Positions 15,806-24,689 of a stretch of DNA of 26,692 nt are shown in pieces; position 1 is the first letter of the stretch; every line of letters begins with the position of its first letter. Origin of the DNA: Paraktedonobacter sp035294465 (GTDB taxonomy: Bacteria; Chloroflexota; Ktedonobacteria; Ktedonobacterales; Ktedonobacteraceae); the NCBI GenBank assembly GCA_035294465.1, contig DATGKW010000210.1:1-26692 (forward strand), given 5' to 3'. Under the pieces are notes generated by a model. It worked only from the letters and a program-made list of their open reading frames with translations. It ran no database searches and was not told the origin of the DNA. Both the position numbers and the translations under genes were made by a program.

Positions 15806-16699
15806 ATGCGTATTCGTGTGATTGGCGTGCCTATGGATTTAGGCGCAGACAGGCGCGGAGTTGACATTGGCGCGAGCGCAATCCGCTACGCAGGTCTCAA
15901 TGATCAGTTAAAGCGCCTTGGTTATTCAGTCAATGATATCGGCAACATCGTTGTTCCCCAGCCCGAAAGCCAGCCCATCGGTGATCCCCACCTCAAATAC
16001 CTTGAACCAATCATTCAGGTCTCTGAAGATCTGGCTGAGGCAGTAAGCGCGGCGTTACAAGCAGGAGAGTTTCCACTCATCCTGGGAGGCGACCATAGTA
16101 TCGCTCTGGGTTCGATTACCGGGGTGGCGCGGGTTCATCGAGATATAGGTGTGATCTGGATTGACGCCCACGCGGACTTCAACACACACGAAACGACGCC
16201 ATCAGGCAATATTCACGGTATGGTTCTGGGAGCGCTGGCTGGACTTGGTCACCCAAGCCTCACAGGCATAGGAGGATGGTCCCCCAAGATCGATCCCTCC
16301 ACAATCGTCATTGTGGGAGCGCGAGACCTCGATCCACCAGAGCGCGAACTGCTGCGCCAGCAGAACGTCCATGTCTTTACCATGACAGATATCGACCAGC
16401 GCGGCATGTCTGCGGTTATGCACGATACAGTGAATATTGCTGGCCAGGCACGTCACGGCTTTCACCTGAGCCTGGACATGGATTCGCTCGACCCCAGAGA
16501 AGCGCCGGGCGTTGGCACTCCGGTTCGTGGCGGTCTGACCTATCGCGAAGCCCAGCTGGCTATGGAACTGATCGCGGCTTCTGGCCGCCTGCTCTCCATG
16601 GATGCAGTTGAGGTCAACCCGATCCTTGACCGCGAGAATGCCACCGCGCAGCTCGCAGTTGAGTTGATTCTTTCGGCTCTTGGTAAAAAAATTATCTAA
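15806..16699 (+). CDS. rocF: Arginase
   Basis: Hydrolyses arginine to ornithine and urea with a two-manganese centre in the cytoplasm. The 297-residue product has the full ligand set: His97 in GGDHS, Asp120, His122 and Asp124 in IDAHADFN, and Asp224 and Asp226 in SLDMDSLDP. The N-terminal GVPMDLGADRRGVDIGASAIRYAG and the TPSGNIHGM segment mark it as arginase rather than agmatinase. Length matches the family. AGGAGG stands 7 bases before the ATG. It has its own promoter and is transcribed away from glutamate dehydrogenase; together the two could turn arginine nitrogen into glutamate and ammonia through ornithine. No ornithine aminotransferase or urease is in the window. Confidence 0.95.
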   Translation: MRIRVIGVPMDLGADRRGVDIGASAIRYAGLNDQLKRLGYSVNDIGNIVVPQPESQPIGDPHLKYLEPIIQVSEDLAEAVSAALQAGEFPLILGGDHSIALGSITGVARVHRDIGVIWIDAHADFNTHETTPSGNIHGMVLGALAGLGHPSLTGIGGWSPKIDPSTIVIVGARDLDPPERELLRQQNVHVFTMTDIDQRGMSAVMHDTVNIAGQARHGFHLSLDMDSLDPREAPGVGTPVRGGLTYREAQLAMELIAASGRLLSMDAVEVNPILDRENATAQLAVELILSALGKKII

Positions 16700-16867
16700 G
16701 TAAGCGTCTCTGCCTGATCCAGTCCAGGTATCCACCCTCCTTCTGCATTGGCAAATCGCAAGCGAGCATCTTTTGCCAGAGCGAAGAGGAAGTATTCCAT
16801 TTCTCGCAGATGCGTTTCGACAGGTGGGTTACACTACCCATATGAAGCACAGAAAAGGAGGTCGATA

Positions 16868-16885
16868 GATAGCAAAGGAGCTATC
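16868..16885 (+). promoter_or_regulatory. Small hairpin in the ilvE leader holding an AAAGGA loop
   Basis: GATAGC and GCTATC form a 6-bp stem with AAAGGA in the loop, 12 bases before the ilvE start. A stronger AAAAGGAGG (16853-16861) lies too far upstream to serve ilvE directly. The element could tune translation, but short stems of this kind also occur by chance. Confidence 0.3.
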
Positions 16886-16897
16886 CGTCAGTAAAGG

Positions 16898-17854
16898 ATG
16901 AACGCAAAAGAACTTTTTATGAACGGCGAATTTCTGCCGGTTGAGCGCGGCGTCATTTCCGTACGCACGCACGCCTTCGCCTATGGAACCGCCTGCTTCG
17001 AGGGTATCCGGGGCTACTGGAACGAGCAAGCCGGGCAGATGTATATCTTCCGCGCTCGCGAGCACTACGAGCGCCTGTTGCGCTCGTGCAAGGTCTTGCA
17101 GATCTCTCTTCCCTACACTGTAGACCAGCTCATCGAACTCAACATTGAACTGATCCGGCGCAACGAACAGCACCACGATGTCTATATCCGTCCCGTGGCT
17201 TACAAGACCGACGAGATCATCGGAGTAAAGCTGCATGGACTGAAAGACGATTTGATTATCACATCAGAAGCAGTAGGCAATTATATCGATTTGACCGGTA
17301 TGAAATGCTGCGTCTCCTCCTGGAGGCGCATCGACGACAACGCCATTCCCGCGCGCGCCAAAATCACCGGCGCATACGTCAATTCGGCCTTCGCCAAAAG
17401 CGAGGCGCTCCAGAACGGCTTTGACGAGGCCATCATGCTCACCAACGAGGGAAATGTCTCGGAGGGCAGCGCCGAGAATATCTTCCTGGTCATCAATGGC
17501 GAACTGGTTACGCCCGCGGTTTCCGAGAATATTCTCCCCGGCATTACCCGCGAGACAATCATGGAGCTGGCCCGGCGCGAACTGGGAATGATTACCCGCG
17601 AGCGCCAGATCGACCGTACCGAACTCTACGGAGCGGACGAGATCTTCCTATGCGGCACAGGCGCGCAGATCGCCCCGGTCATCGAGGTTGATCACCGCCC
17701 CATCGGCTCAGGCAAACTCGGCCCGGTCAGCACCGCCCTGCAACAGATTTACTTCGATGTCGTGCGCGGCCACCATCCCGAATACCGCGAGCAATGGTGT
17801 ACCCCCGTCTTTGCCAACGCAGCAATGAAGGAGCACGTGAATCCGACGGACTGA
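16898..17854 (+). CDS. ilvE: Branched-chain amino-acid aminotransferase
   Basis: PLP enzyme that moves the amino group between glutamate and leucine, isoleucine or valine. The 318-residue product opens FMNGEFLPVERGVISVRTHAF in usual family style (fold type IV). It shows YGTACFEGIRGYW, VYIRPVAYK, the PLP lysine Lys155 in ARAKITGAY, EGNVSEGSAENIF, LPGITRETI and FLCGTGAQIAPV. The ATG at 16898 is the first possible start because an in-frame TAA lies just before it. The nearest Shine-Dalgarno (AAAGG) abuts the start codon, so initiation looks unusual. A D-amino-acid or aminodeoxychorismate relative is less likely given length and the FEGIRGYW signature. It is co-directional with arginase, 198 bp apart. 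Confidence 0.92.
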   Translation: MNAKELFMNGEFLPVERGVISVRTHAFAYGTACFEGIRGYWNEQAGQMYIFRAREHYERLLRSCKVLQISLPYTVDQLIELNIELIRRNEQHHDVYIRPVAYKTDEIIGVKLHGLKDDLIITSEAVGNYIDLTGMKCCVSSWRRIDDNAIPARAKITGAYVNSAFAKSEALQNGFDEAIMLTNEGNVSEGSAENIFLVINGELVTPAVSENILPGITRETIMELARRELGMITRERQIDRTELYGADEIFLCGTGAQIAPVIEVDHRPIGSGKLGPVSTALQQIYFDVVRGHHPEYREQWCTPVFANAAMKEHVNPTD

Positions 17855-17870
17855 TATGCAATTCCTGCAA

Positions 17871-17934
17871 AAGCGATGCCCTTTCTGGGCGCCTTGTGAG
17901 ATGACTCACAAGGCGCCCAGAAAGGGCATCGCTT
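17871..17934 (+). terminator. Perfect 30-bp inverted repeat with 4-nt loop
   Basis: Arms 17871-17900 and 17905-17934 are exact complements over all 30 bases, with ATGA as the loop. It starts 17 bases after the ilvE stop. Only CTTACG follows, so there is no T-run. The position fits a terminator or transcript-end protector, but the length and perfection are well beyond a usual intrinsic terminator. The gap from it to the next gene (17935-18135) is A/T-rich with no gene or clear promoter. Confidence 0.7.
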
Positions 17935-18135
17935 CTTACGAATCAGAGATTATACATGTAGGTTACTAATATATAGAACAGTAAGTATTGTTAACAGGAC
18001 AATCTCAGCCGACACTCGACCTTGAGAATAGGACTTTTGGCAGAGAAAGAGACACTGGAACTGCTGAGGATCGTTTACATAGATACTACCAAATAGGAAT
18101 ATGCTGATCAGGAAACGGAGTTGCAAAGGCAAGAG

Positions 18136-20352
18136 ATGACGCAGGTATCCCTTCCTCACGATACACCCAAAGAGCAATCTTATAAACAAACGTTCACATT
18201 CCATCTGAGCAGTATCATCGGCAGCGTGCTTCTCAGCTGGGAAATTTATCCAATCATCTTTATTGCTGCCTTTCTGCGATTTTTTCATATTGATAGAACC
18301 ATGTTTAACGATGACGAGGCCAGCGTCTTTCGGATAGCTCACGATGCCGTAGCCTATGGTTTCCTGCCACTCACCAGTAATCGCGCTTCTCTTGGTAATC
18401 TCAATCCTCCGCTGGTCGTCTATTTCTTTATGTTGCCTGCGTCTCTGAGCGCCAACCCCTTGTGGGGTCAGGTGATGGTTGCGTTATTTAATACAGCGGC
18501 CGTCCTGTTGACCTATCTTTTTATGCGTCGCTACTATGGAAGACTGGCTGCCACTATAGCCTCCTTGCTTTACGCTACCTCTATCGGGGCATGGACATTC
18601 AGTCGTAATATCTGGCCGCAGAACTTCCTGCCTTTCTTCGTCATGCTTTTCATGTTCCTGCTTTTCCGGGGAGTAGTAGAGCGACGAAAAGGCTGGTTTT
18701 TCTGGGCAGTAGTAGTGCTTGGCGCACTCTACCAGTTTCATGGGAGCACACTTTACCTCACTATTCCTTTAGCTGCCGCCGTCCTTCTCGCCTTCAAAAC
18801 GATTCGTCCGCGTGAGATCGGGTTGGCATTAGTGGCGCTGCTTCTACTCTACGCCCCGTACCTCTACTGGGAAATTCACTCTCATTTCTCTGATATAACC
18901 GTCCTGATGAGTGCAACAAAACAGCCGGCCAGGCTTGACACTGAAGCACTTCATTTTTATCTTTTCTTTCTGCATCCCACAGTTGTCAGCCCCTACCTGG
19001 ATTTTGCAGCTCGCGTCCGCGATGTACATATCATGTTGCCAGATGCACAGTCTGTCCTGGTAACTACTCCGTTGCGCTATCTGCACTCCTTCATACAAGG
19101 AAGCTTTTACCTGTCGGTTCTACTGCTCGTGGGCGGTATAGCCATTGCCACCCTACAGGTTCTGTCCCTCGAGCATTTTCTCTCGCCAACCACCTCAGCA
19201 AAAGAGGACTTTACCCGCTGGTGGACTGATTTCTGGGCCTCGCCTTACCGACAGGGTTTGCTTCTCTTGTTACTCTGGCAAGTTGCGCCCCTCCTACTTT
19301 TATCCGACCACTCAATTGTTTTATTTGCACATTATTTTATTTTCTTCTTGCCAGGCCAGTTTATTCTGATAGGATTGTGCGTTGTGCAAATCATCGCCTT
19401 CATCCAAAAGCAAGAACCCAGATTGCGTGTATATGCGCGTTATGGAATGACTATCCTGGCAGCTCTGGTCATTCTCGCACAACTGATTGGCTGCGCGGGT
19501 GATGTGTTTGATCTTACCACGGGTAATTTCAGCGATCACGCCGTCATCAGGCCATTCAACGATCTACAAGATCAGCAGAATGCCTTACAGGAAGCTGACC
19601 AGCTGGCACAACAACGGCATATCCATCGCATCTACGTAATGACGACTTTTGACACCTCCAGTGCGCTGGACTACCTTGCTGGACAGATAAAGACACCCAC
19701 TGAGCTGTTTGATAGCGCCAATTGTTTTGTGTTTCCCTCCCCCCAGGCCGGTCCTGTCGTTTTTCTGGCTCAGCCCGATAGTCAGACGGCTGATATGATG
19801 CTCAGCCTGTATACAAATGCAACTCTAGTTGCCGAGCCGCCACGCCTGGGAGGTGATCCTTATAGACTTTACGTTCTCACGACTAAACCGGAGCCTGCAC
19901 CTGTGCCCGGTACGTTCACCCAGGGGTTACAACTGCTCTCGCCTAGCGCTCAACTTATTCAAAACCCTGCAGAAGGTATGGAGTGGCTAACCACCCGCTG
20001 GCGCATTCTGGATACAAACAAACCAGCATTTCGTACAAATTATGGCTACCAATTCCATGCAGCTGCCGTCGCCAGAAAAAAAGATCCGGGCCTAAGCTTC
20101 GGTTGCGAGCCTACTTCCACCTGGGCAGGTGACCAACTGATCGCATACCAGACCCCGCAGATAGGAAGCGTTCTTCCGGCCCGGATCGAGATCCAGGCAT
20201 CGACCTTTGTTGAACAGCCTCAGATAATTGACAAAGGCCCACTGAAGATGTTTACATACCATCAACAGTATAATCTTCAGCGAATACTTTTTACTGTAGA
20301 TCGGAAAGATACGGTTATTCTTCCGATAACAAACGGAAGTACTGGCTCGTAA
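18136..20352 (+). CDS. GT-C membrane glycosyltransferase-like protein, copy A
   Basis: A 738-residue protein related to the ArnT/GT39 (PMT) superfamily, which transfers sugars from polyprenyl-phosphate donors outside the membrane. After the first helix (about 37-50) it reads FNDDEASVF, with Asp60-Glu61 matching the acidic pair expected in the first outer loop. About ten to twelve helices follow to residue 460, then a ~270-residue extracytoplasmic domain with no recognised fold. The ATG at 18136 has AAAGG 6 bases upstream; a TTG at 18121 is a poorer start. It is a clear paralogue of the gene at 22406-24628 (shared LLSWEIY, RRYYGRLAATIA, EADQ.AQ, PSPQ.GP). The next 263 bases to 20615 hold no visible gene. 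Substrates are unknown. Confidence 0.78.
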   Translation: MTQVSLPHDTPKEQSYKQTFTFHLSSIIGSVLLSWEIYPIIFIAAFLRFFHIDRTMFNDDEASVFRIAHDAVAYGFLPLTSNRASLGNLNPPLVVYFFMLPASLSANPLWGQVMVALFNTAAVLLTYLFMRRYYGRLAATIASLLYATSIGAWTFSRNIWPQNFLPFFVMLFMFLLFRGVVERRKGWFFWAVVVLGALYQFHGSTLYLTIPLAAAVLLAFKTIRPREIGLALVALLLLYAPYLYWEIHSHFSDITVLMSATKQPARLDTEALHFYLFFLHPTVVSPYLDFAARVRDVHIMLPDAQSVLVTTPLRYLHSFIQGSFYLSVLLLVGGIAIATLQVLSLEHFLSPTTSAKEDFTRWWTDFWASPYRQGLLLLLLWQVAPLLLLSDHSIVLFAHYFIFFLPGQFILIGLCVVQIIAFIQKQEPRLRVYARYGMTILAALVILAQLIGCAGDVFDLTTGNFSDHAVIRPFNDLQDQQNALQEADQLAQQRHIHRIYVMTTFDTSSALDYLAGQIKTPTELFDSANCFVFPSPQAGPVVFLAQPDSQTADMMLSLYTNATLVAEPPRLGGDPYRLYVLTTKPEPAPVPGTFTQGLQLLSPSAQLIQNPAEGMEWLTTRWRILDTNKPAFRTNYGYQFHAAAVARKKDPGLSFGCEPTSTWAGDQLIAYQTPQIGSVLPARIEIQASTFVEQPQIIDKGPLKMFTYHQQYNLQRILFTVDRKDTVILPITNGSTGS

Positions 20353-20615
20353 CATTCTCCTACAGCAGTGCCCGTTTTCATGCGTCTATCGAGCCAACTT
20401 TGATTATATTAACAGCGGGCGCTATCTGGTAGCTGGTGCATACAGAATTTAGCATGCTCAATTGGATAGCACAACGCAGGCTGAGCTAGCAATCGATAAC
20501 TACTTACAGCCTGACCAGGAGACTCGCAGGACACTTCTATTCATAACTCAGAAGTACTGACTCTGCCGAATCATTCTCAGGAGTACCAACTATTGAAAGG
20601 GAACAAGGAAAATCA

Positions 20616-22274
20616 ATGGAGGTAACTGATACGCTAATCAAGCGCAAAAACCTTTTTCTATCTTTCCTGAAAAAGCAAGAAGTCCAACAGTGGCTGACGA
20701 AAATTTTGCCCCTTTCGCTTCTAGCAATCTTTCTGATAATGATGCTTGTTACTGTGTTCGTTCAAGCTGATCAGTACGGTATCACAGTAGATGAGCCTGG
20801 TGAAAATACGTATGGACAACTGGTATGGTCATGGTATGCTACTCTGGGAAAAGATACAAGCTTTCTAACATTTCGGGCAGGATCGGGTATTCAAGATCAT
20901 GGAGTTATATTTAATGTCATCGTAGCAGAAGCGCAACATATATTTGGAGGAGAATGGCATACACGAGCGATTGTGACCGGTCTGACAGGAGTAATAGGTG
21001 TCATAGCTCTCGCGCTGTGTGGCCTGGAACTGGCAGGTTGGTGGGGAGCCTTGCTGGCTGCATTGACTCTCTGGCTTTATCCTCGCTATTTCGGCGCTAT
21101 TTTCAACAATTCCAAGGATATTCCTTTTGCCGCAACTATGACGCTGGTGTTATGGTCTGTGCTGCTGCTTATCCGGCACTGGAAGACTGAGCGCAGGTTC
21201 CTCCTGCTGAGTGTTCTGGTAGGCTTTATGCTTGGGTTGGCTATTGCTGTGCGCGTTGTAGCGGTTATCTGGTATCCCATCTTCCTCCTTCTCGCTGCCG
21301 GTTGGTGGCTATACTTCGGACGCCAGGCATATCAACAGAAAGAGATAAGAACAAATATTGAAAAGCAGCTATGCTCTAGCGCAATTATTATCGGGGTATC
21401 GTTCCTGACTATGCTTGCGCTCTGGCCATATGTCGCGGTAGACCCGCTCCATAATCTATTTAGTGCGATCAAGGTCATAAGCCAATATCCCTACCTTGGA
21501 CTGGTACCCTTTAACGGACACTACTACCACGCATATGATCTGCCGAGAAGCTATGTGCCAACATGGTTGGTAATCGGCTCCCCACCTGCAGCGGTTTTTT
21601 TTGCAGTGATAGGCGGGCTGGTTGTCTGTGCCATACTGATCACCCAAAAGAGGATAGACCCGAAGATCGCAGTGGTATGTTTGGCATTCCTGGTACCAGT
21701 CGGTACGCTTATTGAACAACGCACAACCCTGTACGATGGTCTGAGGCAGTTCCTTTTTGTCATTCCGCCAATGCTACTGCTCGCTATGTACGGCTTTCTA
21801 AAACTGCTTGCATACCTTGCGAGCAGGAAATGGACGATTGCCGTAGTAGCACTGGTGCTGCTAATGCTGGCAGCTCAGATACAGGTTATTATAGATATGA
21901 ACAATCTACACCCTTACGAATACATGTATTTCAGCCCTCTTATAGGCGGCGTTTCTGGAGCTAACGGACGCTATGACATGGACTATTGGGGAGTCTGTAA
22001 CAAACCTTCTGCAGAATGGCTGGCGCAAAATTATCAAAAATACACTGATTCCACTTCGCCTACAGTTGCAGCGCCGTTCGACGACGAGCTAGTGTTGCCA
22101 TATCTCCCCAATGTGTTCAAGGCAGGGGGCAATGGCGCGGATTTCGTTATTTCAATCACACGGGAGTACTCAACTCAGCAGTATCCTTCATACACAATTA
22201 TTCATACAGAGGGCGTCGATGGATATGTAGCATGTGTAGTTCTGGCTAAGTCTACCTCTGTTTATAGAAGGTAA
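20616..22274 (+). CDS. GT-C membrane protein, GT39-like
   Basis: A 552-residue multi-pass protein. After a helix at about 33-52 it reads YGITVDEPGENTYG, with Asp59-Glu60 as the likely catalytic acidic pair of the GT-C fold. A later loop PRYFGAIFNNSKDIPFAATM and a LYDGLRQFLFVIPPML segment are typical of large GT39-like proteins in Gram-positive-like and Chloroflexota genomes. The last ~120 residues (from MNNLHPYEYMYFSP) lie outside the membrane and include YDMDYWG. AAGGA is 7 bases before the ATG. It lies between the two paralogues and is co-directional with copy A. Third-position bases look more A/T-rich than in recJ. Donor and acceptor sugars cannot be predicted. Confidence 0.75.
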   Translation: MEVTDTLIKRKNLFLSFLKKQEVQQWLTKILPLSLLAIFLIMMLVTVFVQADQYGITVDEPGENTYGQLVWSWYATLGKDTSFLTFRAGSGIQDHGVIFNVIVAEAQHIFGGEWHTRAIVTGLTGVIGVIALALCGLELAGWWGALLAALTLWLYPRYFGAIFNNSKDIPFAATMTLVLWSVLLLIRHWKTERRFLLLSVLVGFMLGLAIAVRVVAVIWYPIFLLLAAGWWLYFGRQAYQQKEIRTNIEKQLCSSAIIIGVSFLTMLALWPYVAVDPLHNLFSAIKVISQYPYLGLVPFNGHYYHAYDLPRSYVPTWLVIGSPPAAVFFAVIGGLVVCAILITQKRIDPKIAVVCLAFLVPVGTLIEQRTTLYDGLRQFLFVIPPMLLLAMYGFLKLLAYLASRKWTIAVVALVLLMLAAQIQVIIDMNNLHPYEYMYFSPLIGGVSGANGRYDMDYWGVCNKPSAEWLAQNYQKYTDSTSPTVAAPFDDELVLPYLPNVFKAGGNGADFVISITREYSTQQYPSYTIIHTEGVDGYVACVVLAKSTSVYRR

Positions 22275-22330
22275 TGAGGGACCCTTTTTGTATTAGACAA
22301 ATCAACGAAGCCACTCATTCAGAGAAGGCA

Positions 22331-22360
22331 GCGAGGCCCTGATAACACGTTGGGCCTCGC
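22331..22360. terminator. 9-bp G/C hairpin between convergent glycosyltransferase genes
   Basis: GCGAGGCCC (22331-22339) and GGGCCTCGC (22352-22360) pair perfectly with a 12-nt loop. It sits in the 131-bp gap between two convergent 3' ends, 57 bases from one stop and 46 from the other, so a shared terminator is likely. No T-run is present. Confidence 0.6.
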
Positions 22361-22405
22361 CGCGTCCGCACGCTGTTCCCATAATCGCGCCTGGGCCGCC
22401 AGCAA

Positions 22406-24628
22406 CTAAGAAAGCACTGTTAGCGTATCCGTACCATTCGTTGACTGCAACAGCTCAGGCGTACCCTGCATCTGGAAGGTCTCGAAGTGCAACGGACCCA
22501 GCGTAATGACGTAGGGCGTCTGGACAAGATATTGTGAACTAATGCTGAATGATCGAGCAGATGCCGCACTTTGGGAAAGTGGGAAAGTCGCGATCAGTTG
22601 ATCGCCCGGACGCATCGAAGTCAGCAGACAAGTACTGGTCACAGATACTGCCCCTGGAAGCCTGGGAGTTGCACGCATGATATAGTTGTAGGTAACACGT
22701 GACTGCGCCTGCGCAGAGTGAAGGAGGGTCCAGCGAGTCACCAGGGTAGGCGGAAACTGGCCACCCAACTGCTGCACCTGTGAATCGATCTCCTGCAACT
22801 GATTAGTAAAGCCGCTCTGCCTGGACACAGTATGTCCATAGGCGTAGGGCGTAACGATATATAATTTGAACGGCGTACTACCCAGAATGGGCGGCTCATC
22901 AACCAGGACTGTTTTTCCATATTCTTTGAGCAAGACAGGGGCCAACGTGTCTGTTGAGCGGGTGAGCACCACTGCCGGCCCTTCCTGTGGTGAGGGCAAC
23001 ACTGCGCAACGCGAAGATTCGAATAGAGTTGATGGCGTGTGCATAAGACTGGCGAGATAGGGAAAACCTACGAGCAGCGAGTCAAAATCATCAATGACTG
23101 AGAGTGTGCCATAGACGCGGCTGATATGATGCTCTTGAGCCACCTGATCTGCCTCTTGAAAGGCATGTTCAAGTGAGCCTATATCGTTATATCCGAAAAT
23201 ATGGTTATTGATACCGTTCGTCATATCAATAAGTGATGCCGAACTCCCGATCAGCTGGATGAGCAAAACAATACTTATGGCAACATACGTCCCGTAGCGC
23301 AGACTCTTCCAGAGCCACACAGGTTGCTGCAAGCTCTGCTGCGAGTTAAACCACTTGAGCGCGCGCGTAATAAACACAGCAATGAAGATGAACGGCCCCG
23401 GCACAATCACCAGCAGATAGTGCAGATGAATCGGCGGGCCGTGACGAGTGAGGCCCAGCACCGGCACAATTTGCCAAAGCAGCATGAGCAGCATTCCGCA
23501 CGCAAGCGGATCGGCGCGCAGATTGCGCCACCAGGTTCGCACGCTGGAGAACAGCTGGCGGCTAAACGCATCGAGAGCATCAAGAAAGGGCACATTTCTC
23601 GCTTTGCCTTTGCCGGGAAAATTTATATTCCGTAGCACAGCCCAGACTGCCAATGCAAATCCGCCAAACAGGCATGCTTCTAGAATGTACCGCATGGCTA
23701 CTAGAAGTTGGAGCAGCGGAAACACCGCCGAGTGAGCAATAGCAGTAGGATCATAAATGGTACCATGCAGATATTTATCGTCGTAGTAGAAAGCATTGAG
23801 AAAACGTTCGTAAAATACCCATGCCCTATTGTCAATGTGAGCAGGAGTACTGGTTTTGGCGAAAAGCATCTTGATGTCGTAGAAATGCGTTACTTTTTCC
23901 CAGACAAGATACGGCGCGTAGAGAATCAGCAGCGAGGCACCGCCAAGGATGACATCACGCAGGCGGATCGTTTTGGGCGCGAGGAGTATGGCGACGAAAA
24001 GTGGAACGATCAGAAAAAGAGTGAGTGAGTGCAATTGGGAGAGAACCCCAAGTAGCAACAGCGCGGGAAAAAGCCAGCCCTTGCGATGCTCCACAACCCC
24101 CCAGAACAGAGCAAACAGAAAGAGCACAGTAAACGGTGCAATCAGGCTCGGCTGCCAGATAAAACGACTGAAAACGATTGTCGTCTGAGCAGTCGTATAG
24201 AGAGCAGCCGCGATAGTGGCAGCAAGCCGCCCATAATAGCGGCGAGTGAAAATATACGCCAGGAGAACTGCGGCAACATTAAATAATCCCGTCCAGACCG
24301 TTGCCCACAAGGGGTTAGAGCTGATTGCTGCCGGGATCATCAAGAAATAAACGGCCAGAGGCGGATTCATTGTATGGATCGATGAGCCATTACTCGTTGC
24401 CGGGATCAACCCATAATGCACAGCATCATACGCCATACGAAAAAGAATCGTCTGATCACCAGAAAATTCGGACGTGTCCATCCTGTACAGGCGCAAAAAT
24501 GCGGCAACGATGACAATAATATAGATTTCCCAGGAGAGCAGCCAGGACCACAGCGTCGCCCATCTGCCTTTTGATGGGCTGACCTCTCCTGTAGATGGCG
24601 ATTGCCTCGGCGGTGATGTAACATTCAT
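22406..24628 (-). CDS. GT-C membrane glycosyltransferase-like protein, copy B
   Basis: A 740-residue paralogue of the protein at 18136-20352, in opposite orientation. Shared blocks include LLSWEIY, AAFLRL, NPPLAVYFLMIPA, RRYYGRLAATIA, LYAPYL, EADQVAQEHHISRVY and PSPQEGP. The first outer loop reads EFSGDQTILF, so the conserved Asp (58) is kept but the following residue is Gln where copy A has Glu. It has about a dozen helices and then a C-terminal extracytoplasmic domain. The ATG at 24628 is the first possible start, since a TGA precedes it in frame; the nearest AGGG is about 16 bases away, so initiation looks weak. It lies 61 bp after the next minus-strand gene and may share its transcript. 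Confidence 0.76.
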   Translation of the reverse strand: MNVTSPPRQSPSTGEVSPSKGRWATLWSWLLSWEIYIIVIVAAFLRLYRMDTSEFSGDQTILFRMAYDAVHYGLIPATSNGSSIHTMNPPLAVYFLMIPAAISSNPLWATVWTGLFNVAAVLLAYIFTRRYYGRLAATIAAALYTTAQTTIVFSRFIWQPSLIAPFTVLFLFALFWGVVEHRKGWLFPALLLLGVLSQLHSLTLFLIVPLFVAILLAPKTIRLRDVILGGASLLILYAPYLVWEKVTHFYDIKMLFAKTSTPAHIDNRAWVFYERFLNAFYYDDKYLHGTIYDPTAIAHSAVFPLLQLLVAMRYILEACLFGGFALAVWAVLRNINFPGKGKARNVPFLDALDAFSRQLFSSVRTWWRNLRADPLACGMLLMLLWQIVPVLGLTRHGPPIHLHYLLVIVPGPFIFIAVFITRALKWFNSQQSLQQPVWLWKSLRYGTYVAISIVLLIQLIGSSASLIDMTNGINNHIFGYNDIGSLEHAFQEADQVAQEHHISRVYGTLSVIDDFDSLLVGFPYLASLMHTPSTLFESSRCAVLPSPQEGPAVVLTRSTDTLAPVLLKEYGKTVLVDEPPILGSTPFKLYIVTPYAYGHTVSRQSGFTNQLQEIDSQVQQLGGQFPPTLVTRWTLLHSAQAQSRVTYNYIMRATPRLPGAVSVTSTCLLTSMRPGDQLIATFPLSQSAASARSFSISSQYLVQTPYVITLGPLHFETFQMQGTPELLQSTNGTDTLTVLS

Positions 24629-24689
24629 ACTAGTAGAATTTCAGCCCTTTCGCGAAAAACTGCTCTTGATCGTTGCAGAAAAACATGCC

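Noticed and set aside
16771..16785. TTTTGCCAGAGCGAA, like the arm at 12289-12302
   Set aside because: The match is short, lacks the inverted partner here, and similar words (CTCTGGCAAA near 10895) may be chance.
16842..16868. Eight-codon frame (MKHRKGGR) as an ilvE leader peptide
   Set aside because: It has no run of Leu, Ile or Val codons as expected of an attenuation leader, and the Shine-Dalgarno lies inside it.
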